NCBI GenBank assembly: GCA_007280905.1
Contig: QYQM01000015.1
Coordinates: 1-55,289 of the forward strand
Length of the DNA: 55,289 nt
Origin: Porphyromonadaceae bacterium
GTDB taxonomy: Bacteria > Bacteroidota > Bacteroidia > Bacteroidales > UBA12481
Reading direction: 5' to 3'
This document shows, one piece after another, positions 1-8,800 of this stretch. Made by a program: the position numbers and the translations under genes. Every line of letters begins with the position of its first letter. Within the stretch, counting starts at the first letter, position 1. Under the pieces are notes generated by a model. The model ran no database searches, was not told the origin of the DNA, and saw only the letters and a program-made list of their open reading frames with translations.

Positions 1-1
1 A

Positions 2-43
2 CCCCCTGGCCCCCTCCCTGAAAAAGGGAGGGGGCCAGGGGGT
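2..43. repeat. GC-rich inverted repeat (REP-like hairpin)
   Basis: A C-rich arm (CCCCCTGG followed by CCCCCTCCCT) is followed after a short A-rich loop by its complement (AGGGAGGGGG then CCAGGGGG), giving a near-perfect hairpin of about 18 bp. It resembles in composition the dyad at 25815-25930 but is not the same sequence. It may terminate an upstream gene outside the window. Confidence 0.75.
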
Positions 44-104
44 GGGTACTTGAGAAAGAAATTACAGGAAACAAAAAGATACTTGGTACGGAAATTGAAG
101 TAAA

Positions 105-638
105 ATGAAAAATTTTAAGGTTATGAAAAAGATATTGTTCACAGTAAGTTTATTGATCGTCGGGGTAACGATGGGATTCAGCCAGAAGTTTGCCTATGTA
201 AATACGGATTATATTCTGGGCAGGATACCTGCCTATGATGCAGCACAAAAGCAACTTGATAAGTTTTCCGAAGAGTGGCAGAAAGAGATTGAGGGCAAGC
301 GTACCGATATTGAGAAACTGTATAAAGATTATCAGGCTGAACGTGTTCTGTTGACTGAAGAAATGAGAATCAAGCGTGAAGAGGAGATCATGCAGCGGGA
401 AAAAGAGGTAAAGGAATTGCAGAAAAAATACTTTGCCCCGGAAGGATTACTGTACAAGAAACGTACGGAGTTGGTAAAACCCATTCAGGATGATGTTTTT
501 ACGGCAGTTAAAGATCTTGCCGCAGAAGGAGGCTATTCCATTATTTTTGATGTGGCTGCCGGTCCGACCATGCTTTTTACGGATCCAAAATTTGATAAAA
601 GTGACGATGTGCTGAAAAAGATGGGAATTCAAAATTAA
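105..638 (+). CDS. OmpH/Skp family periplasmic chaperone-like protein
   Basis: 177 residues. Skp/OmpH proteins are periplasmic chaperones that hold unfolded outer-membrane proteins. An N-terminal signal peptide is visible (KKILFTVSLL... ending near GFSQ), then the family opening FAYVNTDYILGRIP, a long charged coiled-coil tract (about residues 55-115, rich in K/E/R), and the C-terminal beta segment YSIIFDVAAG. Length is typical. The start at 105 is used; a second ATG at 123 also gives a good signal peptide. A second OmpH gene follows after 71 bp with its own promoter, so the two are tandem paralogues of low identity, a common arrangement in Bacteroidota downstream of bamA. Confidence 0.9.
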   Translation: MKNFKVMKKILFTVSLLIVGVTMGFSQKFAYVNTDYILGRIPAYDAAQKQLDKFSEEWQKEIEGKRTDIEKLYKDYQAERVLLTEEMRIKREEEIMQREKEVKELQKKYFAPEGLLYKKRTELVKPIQDDVFTAVKDLAAEGGYSIIFDVAAGPTMLFTDPKFDKSDDVLKKMGIQN

Positions 639-642
639 TTTC

Positions 643-650
643 TATCTTTG
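643..650 (+). promoter_or_regulatory. -7 element TATCTTTG for second ompH
   Basis: Exact match to the Bacteroidota -7 consensus TAnnTTTG, 4 bp after the first ompH stop and 59 bp before the ATG at 710. It implies separate transcription of the second gene. Confidence 0.6.
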
Positions 651-709
651 TGCTCCGTTTTAAGTAACACATTATTAGATTGTTCTATATTAACCGTTAA
701 TCGTTGAAA

Positions 710-1240
710 ATGAAAAAATTACTTTTGATCTTGCTAGCTTGTGCGATGTTCATTCTCGTAAGCGGTACCGCTTCTTTTGCTCAGCAAAAAATAGGTCATA
801 TCAATACACAGGAAGTTCTGCAATTGATGCCGGAGCGTGATAGTGCCGAAAAAATCTTTGTAAAATTCAACGCGGAAATTACCAAGAATTACGAATCGAT
901 GAATGTTGTTTATAATAACTTAGTCGAGACCTATACCAAGCAGAAAGATTCTTTATCGTCATTTATCCGCTCAGCCAAGGAAGCTGAATTGGTTGATATG
1001 CAGACTAAAATCCAGAATTTTCAGACTGTTGCCCAGCAGGAGCTGGTTAAGAAGCAAAACGAGCTGATGGCTCCGATTGTCACCAAGTTGAAGAATGCGA
1101 TTAAAGCGGTGGCAGAGGCCAATAAGTTTACCTATGTTATTGAAGCTGGTGGTGGCGTGCTGGGCGTGCTGCTTTACTTCCCCGAAGATGAATCCTTGAA
1201 TTTATTGCCGCTGGTGAAAGCCAAGTTAGGGATTAAATAG
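710..1240 (+). CDS. OmpH/Skp family periplasmic chaperone-like protein
   Basis: 176 residues from the ATG at 710 (an in-frame TTG at 704 is less likely). A signal peptide with a long hydrophobic stretch (LLLILLACAMFILV) ends near SFAQQ. The mature part opens IGHINTQEVLQLMP, the usual OmpH start, then a central charged helical region (about 60-130) and the C-terminal FTYVIEAGGGVL. Role by family: periplasmic holdase for outer-membrane protein precursors. It is followed directly by an intrinsic terminator at 1264-1290, so the transcript probably ends before murI. Confidence 0.9.
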   Translation: MKKLLLILLACAMFILVSGTASFAQQKIGHINTQEVLQLMPERDSAEKIFVKFNAEITKNYESMNVVYNNLVETYTKQKDSLSSFIRSAKEAELVDMQTKIQNFQTVAQQELVKKQNELMAPIVTKLKNAIKAVAEANKFTYVIEAGGGVLGVLLYFPEDESLNLLPLVKAKLGIK

Positions 1241-1263
1241 ATTTAAAAAATTGATAATTAAGT

Positions 1264-1290
1264 CCTTGTCTTTATGACAGGGATTTTTTT
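1264..1290 (+). terminator. Rho-independent terminator after ompH
   Basis: The stem CCTTGTC / GACAGGG with loop TTTAT is followed by a run of eight T. An ATG at 1274 lies inside this hairpin, which argues that murI starts at 1292 instead. Confidence 0.75.
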
Positions 1291-1291
1291 T

Positions 1292-2116
1292 ATGGAAACA
1301 TCAGCACCCATAGGCGTTTATGATTCGGGAATCGGTGGCCTGAGTGTTTGGAACGAACTTAGAAAGGAGTTATCGGCTGAGTCGATGATTTATGTGGCGG
1401 ATTCAGCCAATGCGCCCTATGGAACAAAATCCAGGAGTTTCATTACCGGCCGCTCCAGGGAGATAACCAGGTTCCTGATTGACCAGGGATGCAAACTGAT
1501 TGTTGTCGCCTGCAATACCGCCACCGGTGCAGCGATCACCACTTTACGCCGGGAGTTTAATCTTCCTTTCGTTGGAGTTGAGCCGGCAGTTAAGCCTGCC
1601 GCAATGAAATCGAAAACAGGTCATGTCGGGGTTTTAGCAACAGCACAAACCTTTAAGGGTGAGCATTTCAAACGATCAATAGGACTCTTTGCCCATTCCG
1701 TGGAACTGCATGAGAGAGCCGGTACCGGTCTGGTTGAGCTGATCGAAAACGGTATGATTGATTCGCCGGAAACAAAGGAATTGCTGATAAAATATCTTAT
1801 ACCGATGGTTGAGCAGGGCATAGATCAGTTGGTGCTTGGATGTACCCATTACCCGTTTCTGATACCGATCATTCAGGGAATTCTGCCTGCAGGAATCCGG
1901 ATTATTGATCCTGCGCCCGCTGTTGCACGTCAAACGAGAAAAGTGCTTGAAGAGCATAAGGGTTTGAATTCAAAGTTATCGGTTGTCGGTTATCGGTTTT
2001 ATACTACTGGCGACCCGGCAAGTTTAAGTAGGGTGCTGGAGCAATTAACCGGATCACAACACCTTGTTACTAAGTTGGACGGCCTGCCAACTGCGGGCAG
2101 CGGTCAATCCTCCTGA
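1292..2116 (+). CDS. murI: Glutamate racemase
   Basis: 274 residues. Converts L-glutamate to D-glutamate for peptidoglycan in the cytoplasm. Seen: substrate motif DSGIGGLSV (residues 11-19), first catalytic cysteine in VVACNTATG (C74), second in LGCTHYPF (C184) with the following His, and GVEPAVKP. The start at 1292 is chosen because the upstream in-frame ATG at 1274 lies inside the terminator hairpin of the preceding gene. Near the C-terminus the bases at about 1978-1998 hold a CGGTTRT-type tandem repeat (reverse complement of the CAACCGA repeat seen at 13814 and 39633) coding a loop just before the FYTTGDP strand. The stop overlaps the end of a decayed gene on the other strand. Confidence 0.95.
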   Translation: METSAPIGVYDSGIGGLSVWNELRKELSAESMIYVADSANAPYGTKSRSFITGRSREITRFLIDQGCKLIVVACNTATGAAITTLRREFNLPFVGVEPAVKPAAMKSKTGHVGVLATAQTFKGEHFKRSIGLFAHSVELHERAGTGLVELIENGMIDSPETKELLIKYLIPMVEQGIDQLVLGCTHYPFLIPIIQGILPAGIRIIDPAPAVARQTRKVLEEHKGLNSKLSVVGYRFYTTGDPASLSRVLEQLTGSQHLVTKLDGLPTAGSGQSS

Positions 2117-2404
2117 TACCATCCCGCATAGAAAAGGTAGTTGTCGGCGATTTTATCGATCATCTCTCTCGTCTGCTCCGGCTGCTATGATTGAATTTTC
2201 ACCGATTATAGCATGATCAAGGACGATGGCACCAATACCTATCAAAACCCGATCGTGGATTTTTGCACAATGAATCACGGTATTGAACCAGATACTGCAC
2301 TCATCCCCAATCACCACATCACCTATAATAACTGCTGTTTCAGCCAGATAGCAACCATTTCCGATTATCGGTGTAAATCCTCTTACTGATTTTATCAGAG
2401 CCAT
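2104..2404 (-). pseudogene. Gamma carbonic anhydrase family gene, two internal deletions
   Basis: The N-terminal part (MALIKSVRGFTP, IIGDVVIGDECSIWFNTVI) is typical of the left-handed beta-helix gamma carbonic anhydrase family, usually about 170 residues. After NTVI the usual RGDVNSIRIG segment is missing and reading resumes at HCAKIHDRVLIGIGAIVLDHAIIG, an in-frame loss of roughly 40-45 codons that removes the expected metal-binding histidine region. After IIAAGA the frame runs into ADERDDR and a stop at 2153. A second frame continues with the family C-terminus (EQTREMIDKIADNYLFYAGW, stop at 2104-2106), so a second, frame-shifting deletion of about 25 codons is inferred. The remnant overlaps the murI 3' end by 13 bp. 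Assembly error is the alternative. Confidence 0.75.
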
Positions 2405-2482
2405 AGCCAGTTAGTTTTTGTTGATTCCTGAGTTGTAAAAGTATAAATGACAATTTCATTATAATCACAATATAAATCTGCT

Positions 2483-2490
2483 TACTTTTG
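2483..2490 (+). promoter_or_regulatory. -7 element TACTTTTG for korAB
   Basis: Matches TAnnTTTG 31 bp upstream of the korA ATG in an AT-rich intergenic stretch. No convincing -33 TTTG is seen. Confidence 0.5.
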
Positions 2491-2521
2491 CACCCTAATA
2501 TTCTTACAACAATAATTTGTC

Positions 2522-4366
2522 ATGAGTAAACAGGCAAAAGTCATCGAAATCGAAGAAGTGGCCATTCGGTTCTCGGGTGATTCGGGCGATGGTATGCAAC
2601 TTGCCGGCACTCTTTTCTCCGATACGTCGGCACTTTACGGTAATGATGTTTCCACTTTCCCGGACTATCCTGCAGAGGTCAGGGCGCCACAGGGAACAAT
2701 TGGTGGAGTTTCCGGCTTCCAGGTCCATTTTGGTCATACCCAGATTAATACACCTGGTGATTACTGTGATGTGCTGGTAGCCATGAACCCGGCAGCGCTG
2801 AAAGCTAATATCAGGTGGGTTAAACCCGATGGAATCATAATCTATGATGCCGATCAATTTGATGCCAAAAATATCGAGAAAGCAGGATACAAAGGGGATC
2901 CTTTTCTGGAAGAGGATGTTACTGGGATCCAGGTGATTTCAGCCCCGATCAGTAATCTGACAAAGGAGAGTTTGAAAGACATCGGACTGGATCAGAAATC
3001 GATCCTGCGCTGTAAAAACATGTTTGCCCTCGGTATTGTCAGTTGGCTGTACGATAGGCCACTGGAGCATGCAGTAAGCTTCTTCAACAAGAAGTTTGCC
3101 ACGAAGCCGCTTCTTGTTGAGGCTAATACCAAGGTATTGTATGATGGATATTATTATGCTGAAACCATTGAGGCCTTTACCTCTAATTTTAAGGTAAAGC
3201 CCGCAGAGATAGAAAAAGGCACCTACCGGAGCATCAATGGGAATGCTGCTGTAGCCTGGGGTATGATGGCTGCTGCTGAAAAGGCTGATCTGCAACTATT
3301 CTGCGGTTCTTATCCCATCACTCCGGCCACCGGAATCCTGGAAGAACTTGCTGCACGTAAAGATCTGAGAGTTAAAACATTCCAGGCAGAAGATGAAATC
3401 GCCGGTATTTGTACCGCTATCGGAGCGAGCTTTGCGGGGTCATTAGCCGTCACCACCACTTCCGGACCGGGCCTGGCGCTTAAAGGTGAAGCCATCGGTC
3501 TGGCGGTTATGACAGAGCTTCCCCTTGTTATTGTTGATGTTCAGCGTGGAGGTCCTTCAACGGGCCTGCCAACCAAAACTGAGCAATCCGACCTGATGCA
3601 GGCCTTGTATGGCCGCAACGGGGAGAGTCCGGTAGTGGTTATGGCAGCATCAACCCCTTCCAACTGCTTCGATTATGCCTATATGGCCTGTAAAATCGCT
3701 ATAGAGCACATGACACCGGTCATTCTGCTTACCGATGGATTCCTGGCCAACGGAACAGAGCCGTGGAGGATTCCTGATTTGAATGATTTTCCGGATATCA
3801 AGGTACCAAGAGTGGCACCGGATACTCAGAACTGGCAACCTTATGCCCGAGACCCCGAAACTTTGGTCAGAACCTGGGCTATTCCGGGTACTCATGGGAT
3901 GGAGCACCGTTTAGGTAGTCTCGAGAAAATGAATATTACCGGAACGGTCTCTTATGTTCCTGAGAATCATGAACTGATGAGTCATATTCGCGAGAATAAA
4001 GTCCAAAAGGTAGCCCGGGATATTCCACCACTGGAAATTGTCGGCGATGAGGATGCCGACCTGTTGATCATCGGGTGGGGCGGTACCTATGGGCACCTGG
4101 TCACTGCTTTAATCGAGGTGCGCCGCGAAGGGCACAAAGTGGCACTCACCCAGTTCAACTATATTTATCCGTTGCCAACCAATACACGTGAGATTCTTGG
4201 AAGATTCAAGAAACTGCTGGTTTGCGAAATTAACCTCGGTCAATTTGCGAATTATCTGAGGATGCAGCATCCGGAGTATCCATACCGGAAGTTCAATAAG
4301 ATCATGGGATTACCGTTTACCGTAAAAGACCTTAAAGAGGCGATACTTAGAAACCTGGAGGACTAA
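2522..4366 (+). CDS. korA: 2-oxoacid:ferredoxin oxidoreductase, fused gamma-alpha subunit
   Basis: 614 residues. With KorB it decarboxylates a 2-oxoacid (2-oxoglutarate by best resemblance) to the acyl-CoA and reduces ferredoxin. The N-terminal gamma domain (about 1-200) has IRFSGDSGDGMQLAG and the FPDYPAEVRAPQGT signature. The alpha domain follows (about 210-610) with SYPITPATGILEEL, FQAEDEIAGI, TTTSGPGLALKGE and the GGPSTGLPTKTEQSDL segment. No ferredoxin cysteine clusters are present, as in the two-subunit KorAB type. The korB start lies 3 bp after the stop, so they are co-translated. Exact substrate preference cannot be told from sequence. Confidence 0.93.
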   Translation: MSKQAKVIEIEEVAIRFSGDSGDGMQLAGTLFSDTSALYGNDVSTFPDYPAEVRAPQGTIGGVSGFQVHFGHTQINTPGDYCDVLVAMNPAALKANIRWVKPDGIIIYDADQFDAKNIEKAGYKGDPFLEEDVTGIQVISAPISNLTKESLKDIGLDQKSILRCKNMFALGIVSWLYDRPLEHAVSFFNKKFATKPLLVEANTKVLYDGYYYAETIEAFTSNFKVKPAEIEKGTYRSINGNAAVAWGMMAAAEKADLQLFCGSYPITPATGILEELAARKDLRVKTFQAEDEIAGICTAIGASFAGSLAVTTTSGPGLALKGEAIGLAVMTELPLVIVDVQRGGPSTGLPTKTEQSDLMQALYGRNGESPVVVMAASTPSNCFDYAYMACKIAIEHMTPVILLTDGFLANGTEPWRIPDLNDFPDIKVPRVAPDTQNWQPYARDPETLVRTWAIPGTHGMEHRLGSLEKMNITGTVSYVPENHELMSHIRENKVQKVARDIPPLEIVGDEDADLLIIGWGGTYGHLVTALIEVRREGHKVALTQFNYIYPLPTNTREILGRFKKLLVCEINLGQFANYLRMQHPEYPYRKFNKIMGLPFTVKDLKEAILRNLED

Positions 4367-4369
4367 AGA

Positions 4370-5386
4370 ATGGACATGCAACAATTAAAACCAGAAGATT
4401 TTAAAAGCGACCAGATGGTTCGCTGGTGTGCAGGCTGCGGTGACCACGCCATTCTCAGTTCTGTTCTGAAAGCCCTTCCCCAGATTGGCTACAAACATGA
4501 AGATGTAGTGTTCGTCTCCGGGATCGGATGCTCATCCCGGTTTCCATACTATGTTAATACATACGGATTTCATGGAATCCATGGCCGCGCAATGGCCGTC
4601 GCCAGCGGGGTGAAAACATCCAATCCCAACCTGTGTGTCTGGATCATTACAGGCGACGGCGACGGGCTCGCTATCGGGGGTAACCATTTTATTCATCTGG
4701 TTCGCAGGGATATCGATGTTAACCTGATCCTGTTCAATAACCGGATTTATGGGCTAACCAAAGGGCAATATTCTCCAACCTCGAAACAGGGCTCAGTGAC
4801 TAAGACCTCCCCCTACGGAACCATCGAACAGCCTTTCAAGCCCGGTGGAATCACTATCGGAGCCAATGGTACCTTCTTTGCCCGCACAATCGATTCGACG
4901 CCCAAAATCTCGACCGAGATTCTGCTCGAAGCCGCGAAACACAAAGGAACATCAATCACCGAAGTGTTACAGAACTGCGTCATTTACAACGATCAAACCT
5001 TTGGCGACATCACCGACCGCGATAACCGGGACGACCGCATTATCATGCTGAAACATGGTGAACCGATGATCTTCGGAAAGAATCAGGATAAAGGTCTGTT
5101 GATGAAGGACAACGAGCTGCATGTTGTTCATTTGGGTGAAAATGGAATATCCGAAAAAGATCTTCTGGTGCATGATGCGCATACCGAATTTGCCGGAATT
5201 CACCTGTTGCTGGCCAACATGGACTACCCGAAATACCCTGTGGCACTTGGTGTGATACGCGCCTGCGAAGCCCCTAAATCATACGATGTGAAGATGGAAG
5301 AGCAGATTGAAGTGATACACGAAAAGAGTAAAATTCATACCATTCACGATCTGATGTATTCTGGTTCGACCTGGGAAGTAAAATAG
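4370..5386 (+). CDS. korB: 2-oxoacid:ferredoxin oxidoreductase, beta subunit
   Basis: 338 residues. This subunit binds thiamine diphosphate and the 4Fe-4S cluster. Seen: RWCAGCGDHAIL (C20, C23), FVSGIGCSSR (C54), and the TPP motif GDGDGLAIGGNH (about 95-106) through LFNN, followed by IYGLTKGQYSPTS. Length and motif order match KorB/PorB of the KorAB type. It is the last gene of the operon: an imperfect inverted repeat with a T-rich tail follows at 5403-5500. Confidence 0.94.
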   Translation: MDMQQLKPEDFKSDQMVRWCAGCGDHAILSSVLKALPQIGYKHEDVVFVSGIGCSSRFPYYVNTYGFHGIHGRAMAVASGVKTSNPNLCVWIITGDGDGLAIGGNHFIHLVRRDIDVNLILFNNRIYGLTKGQYSPTSKQGSVTKTSPYGTIEQPFKPGGITIGANGTFFARTIDSTPKISTEILLEAAKHKGTSITEVLQNCVIYNDQTFGDITDRDNRDDRIIMLKHGEPMIFGKNQDKGLLMKDNELHVVHLGENGISEKDLLVHDAHTEFAGIHLLLANMDYPKYPVALGVIRACEAPKSYDVKMEEQIEVIHEKSKIHTIHDLMYSGSTWEVK

Positions 5387-5402
5387 TTCTTTGTAAATAC
5401 AC

Positions 5403-5500
5403 ACCACGGAGGCACAGAGATCACGGAGTTCCACGGAGATTAACCTTTAGAGTTATGATCTCCGTGTTTCTCCGTGTTCTCCGTGTCTCCGTGGTTTTTT
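5403..5500 (+). repeat. Inverted CACGGAG repeat array, possible korB terminator
   Basis: Left arm 5403-5440 carries four spaced CACGGAG or CACAGAG units; right arm 5459-5494 carries four CTCCGTG units, separated by an 18-bp loop and followed by six T. Such an array can fold into a long imperfect hairpin and probably ends korAB transcription. Confidence 0.7.
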
Positions 5501-5526
5501 GTATTCTTTTTTTGTAAATTTGAGAG

Positions 5527-5859
5527 ATGCAACCATCTGTCAAAATCAATAGGTACTTTTTCTTTATAATTAACCTGTTGATAGCGAGTGTGTTTATTGG
5601 TTGTGACCGGTCCTCCAAAGATGAAATGAATCCTCCTGTACCTATTGTTGCAGCGACACCGGCCAGTGGACTAACCACCACGACTGTTGTTTTTAATTGT
5701 TCGCAGTCGCAGGCGGGAAACAAGCAGGACAAGCTGTATTTCCGGTGGGACTGGAATAATGATGGGCAGTGGGATACAGAATACTCAGCCGATCCGGTTT
5801 TTAATCATCGGTTTTATGCAAAAGGCAAAAAAACGATCTCAAAGCCATCTTTTCAATAA
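5527..5859 (+). CDS. Truncated PKD-domain lipoprotein
   Basis: 110 residues. A hydrophobic N-terminus runs into a lipobox-like cysteine (ASVFIGC, C at 26), so it should be a lipid-anchored envelope protein. One PKD-type segment follows (PIVAATPASGLTTTTVVFNCS then YFRWDWNNDGQWDTEYS). It stops where a PKD domain would continue, after HRFYAKGKKTIS. The best match inside the window is the first PKD repeat of the lipoprotein at 26936-28768, which shares RW-x-W/F, WD and the G-K-x-T spacing and then goes on for 500 residues. I infer a gene whose 3' part has been lost; the stop lies 2 bp before the next ATG. It may still be expressed as a short lipoprotein. Confidence 0.55.
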   Translation: MQPSVKINRYFFFIINLLIASVFIGCDRSSKDEMNPPVPIVAATPASGLTTTTVVFNCSQSQAGNKQDKLYFRWDWNNDGQWDTEYSADPVFNHRFYAKGKKTISKPSFQ

Positions 5860-5861
5860 CC

Positions 5862-8800
5862 ATGGAACAAAACCGCACCAAACGTCCCGACCTGCAACGG
5901 CTGCTCGCTGAGCATACGGAGCGTGTGAAGGAGCTCATGACGATTAACCGAACGACCACCATCATTTCTGAGGGGAAGCCACTACCTGAAACTCTTAGGC
6001 AGATCGCTCTTATATTGCCGCGGGGATGGCAATACCCGCAGAAAGCCTGTGCACGGATCTTATATGACGATCAGGAGTATCAAAGTCTGCGGTTCAAGCA
6101 GACCGAATGGCTGCAGCAGCAGGATTTTTTTTCATCAGATAGTAAAGGAGGGTTATTACAGGTATTCTATACTCAACAATTGCCGGAAGCTGATGAAGGA
6201 CCCTTCCTGAACGAAGAGCGAAATCTGATTAACAATATAGCCGGATTGATCACCGGATATCTGAATGGATTGTTAGGGAAGACGATTGCCATGACACCGC
6301 CCCGTGAAAGGGATGATTATAAATACAAGAAGATTGTTTATACGGAATCGATGAAGGATAGCCGGCTGTTGCTTCAGCAGTTTCTGAGCAAACTGACGGC
6401 CGACAAGAATATTTTCCACGATCTGATGAAGTTTAAGGTGTCTGAAATTCTTCTGGTTGCTACCCTGTACGACACCTTTATCCTTGAAAATGAAGACCGT
6501 TTCTTTGAGCAGGCCATGGGTGAAGTTTACCACCTGAGTCTCTCTTCTTTGCCTAGGATTACCGGAGCCACCTCCGCGGATGATGCATTGGAGATGCTGA
6601 AAGAAAAGTCGTTCGATTTTGTGGTGCTGATGGTGGGAGTAGATACACGAAGCCCATTGCGACTGGCTGAGCGGATCAGAAGAAGGTACCCCGAGATGAA
6701 AATCTTTTTGCTGCTCAACAACAGTTCGAAAATCGGCCTCTTTGATGAACAGGAATCCATACTGCCAGCGATCGACCGGTTGTTTGTCTGGAACGGGGAT
6801 TCAAAGATTTTCTTCGCTATGGTAAAACTCCTGGAAGACGAAGTGAATCTGGAAAATGATACCAAGGTGGGACTGGTGCGGGTGATCCTGCTGGTTGAGG
6901 ATTCTCCCCGGTATTATTCCAGATATCTTCCGATGCTCTATACCCTGGTTTTTGAGCAAACCCAGGAATTAATCGCCGAGGCCAATACCAATGAACTCGA
7001 TAAGGTGTCGCGAATGCGTGCCCGTACCAAAATTGTCCTGGCAACCAACTATGAAGAGGCAATCAATTACTTCAATAAATATCAGGATTACCTGGCCTGC
7101 GTAATTTCCGACATGAAATTCAGACGGGGAGGAATAGTCCATGAAACAGCGGGTATCAGCTTTCTCCGTTATGTTCACTCGCACAGGCCCGATCTGCCTA
7201 TGATCCTGCAATCCGCTGATGCTGAATGTGCTTCGGCTGCTGTTGAGCTCAGGGCAACTTTCATGAACAAGAACTCTGAAACATTGCTCCAGGATCTGAA
7301 AACCTTTATCACTTACTCACTTGGATTCGGACATTTTGTTTACCGCGATAACCAGGGGCGGAAAATCGCAGTGGCCCGGTCGATGAAGGATTTTGAGGAT
7401 CATTTGCGAACAATACCTGAAGAATCGATTCTATACCATGCTCTAAAAAATCATTTTTCTTTATGGTTGATGGCCAGGGGCGAGATTCAGCTTGCCAAAA
7501 TCATTAACCCGATAAAAGCCAATGATTTTAACAGTCCAAAGGAACTCCGTGAGTACATCATCGATGTGATTCAGAATTACCGGATCGATAAAGATAAGGG
7601 TAAGGTGGTCAACTTCGATGAAACCGCCGTTCTTGACTGGCGGAATATTGTCAGTCTGGGTACCGGATCACTGGGAGGAAAGGGCCGTGGCCTGGCTTTT
7701 ATAAATACGCTTATCAACAACCTGGATTTTACTCAGATCGTACCCGAAATCAATATCCGTACTCCCCGCACCGCGATTATCGGAACCGATGAATTTGAAA
7801 TATTCATGCAGCGGAACAACCTAACCGGCCCGATCCTTGATGAACAGGATTATATGAAAGTCAGGGAAATGTTCCTGGCCGGCGATCTATCGTTCAACCT
7901 AAAGAAGAAACTCAAAACATTTCTAAAACTGTTGAACACGCCGCTCGCGATTCGCTCGTCAAGTATTTTTGAAGATTCCCTGCTTTATCCGTTTGCGGGC
8001 ATTTTCGAAACTTATGTGCTGCCGAATTCTGATCCAGATTATAATGTCAGGTATGATCAGTTGCAGGATGCGATCAAAATGGTTTATGCCTCCATTTTTT
8101 CACCCGATGCAAGGATGTATTTTGAAGCGGTCAATTACCGGGTTGAAGAGGAGAAAATGGCAGTGGTTATCCAGGAACTTGTTGGTAATGAGTATGAAAA
8201 ATACTATTATCCGCACATAAGCGGTACGGCTCAGTCCTATAATTACTATCCGGTTGCTCATATGGAACCCGATGATGGATGTGCCGTGATAGCTCTCGGA
8301 TTAGGCCGGTATGTTGTGGAGGGTGAGAAAGCGTGGCGGTTTTCTCCAAAGTATCCCACCTTACAGATCTCTTCCCTCAAGGATCAGCTGAAAACCTCGC
8401 AGGTCTATTTCTATGCTGCAGATCTGAACAAAAGAGAATTGAACCTCCTCGACGGAGAAGAAGCCGGATTGGCAAAGCTCGACATCTCCTTAGCTGAGAA
8501 GCATGGAACCATAAATCATCTGGCCTCGGTTTATAATGCGAATAATGACCGGCTAGATCCTGGCTTGCAGGGGCTTGGACCCCGTGTGTTGAATTTTGCG
8601 GATATCCTTCATTTTGGTTATACACCCCTTGCCAAAACGGTTGAAGTTATTCTGGATGTTGTTCATGAGGCACTTGGAACCGCTGTTGAAATTGAGTATG
8701 CGGTGGACCTAATGCCCGACAGCCAGGATCGCGCCTCATTTTACCTCCTCCAGATAAAACCCATGGTTGGCGCAGATGAGGATTTTACGCTGGACATCGA

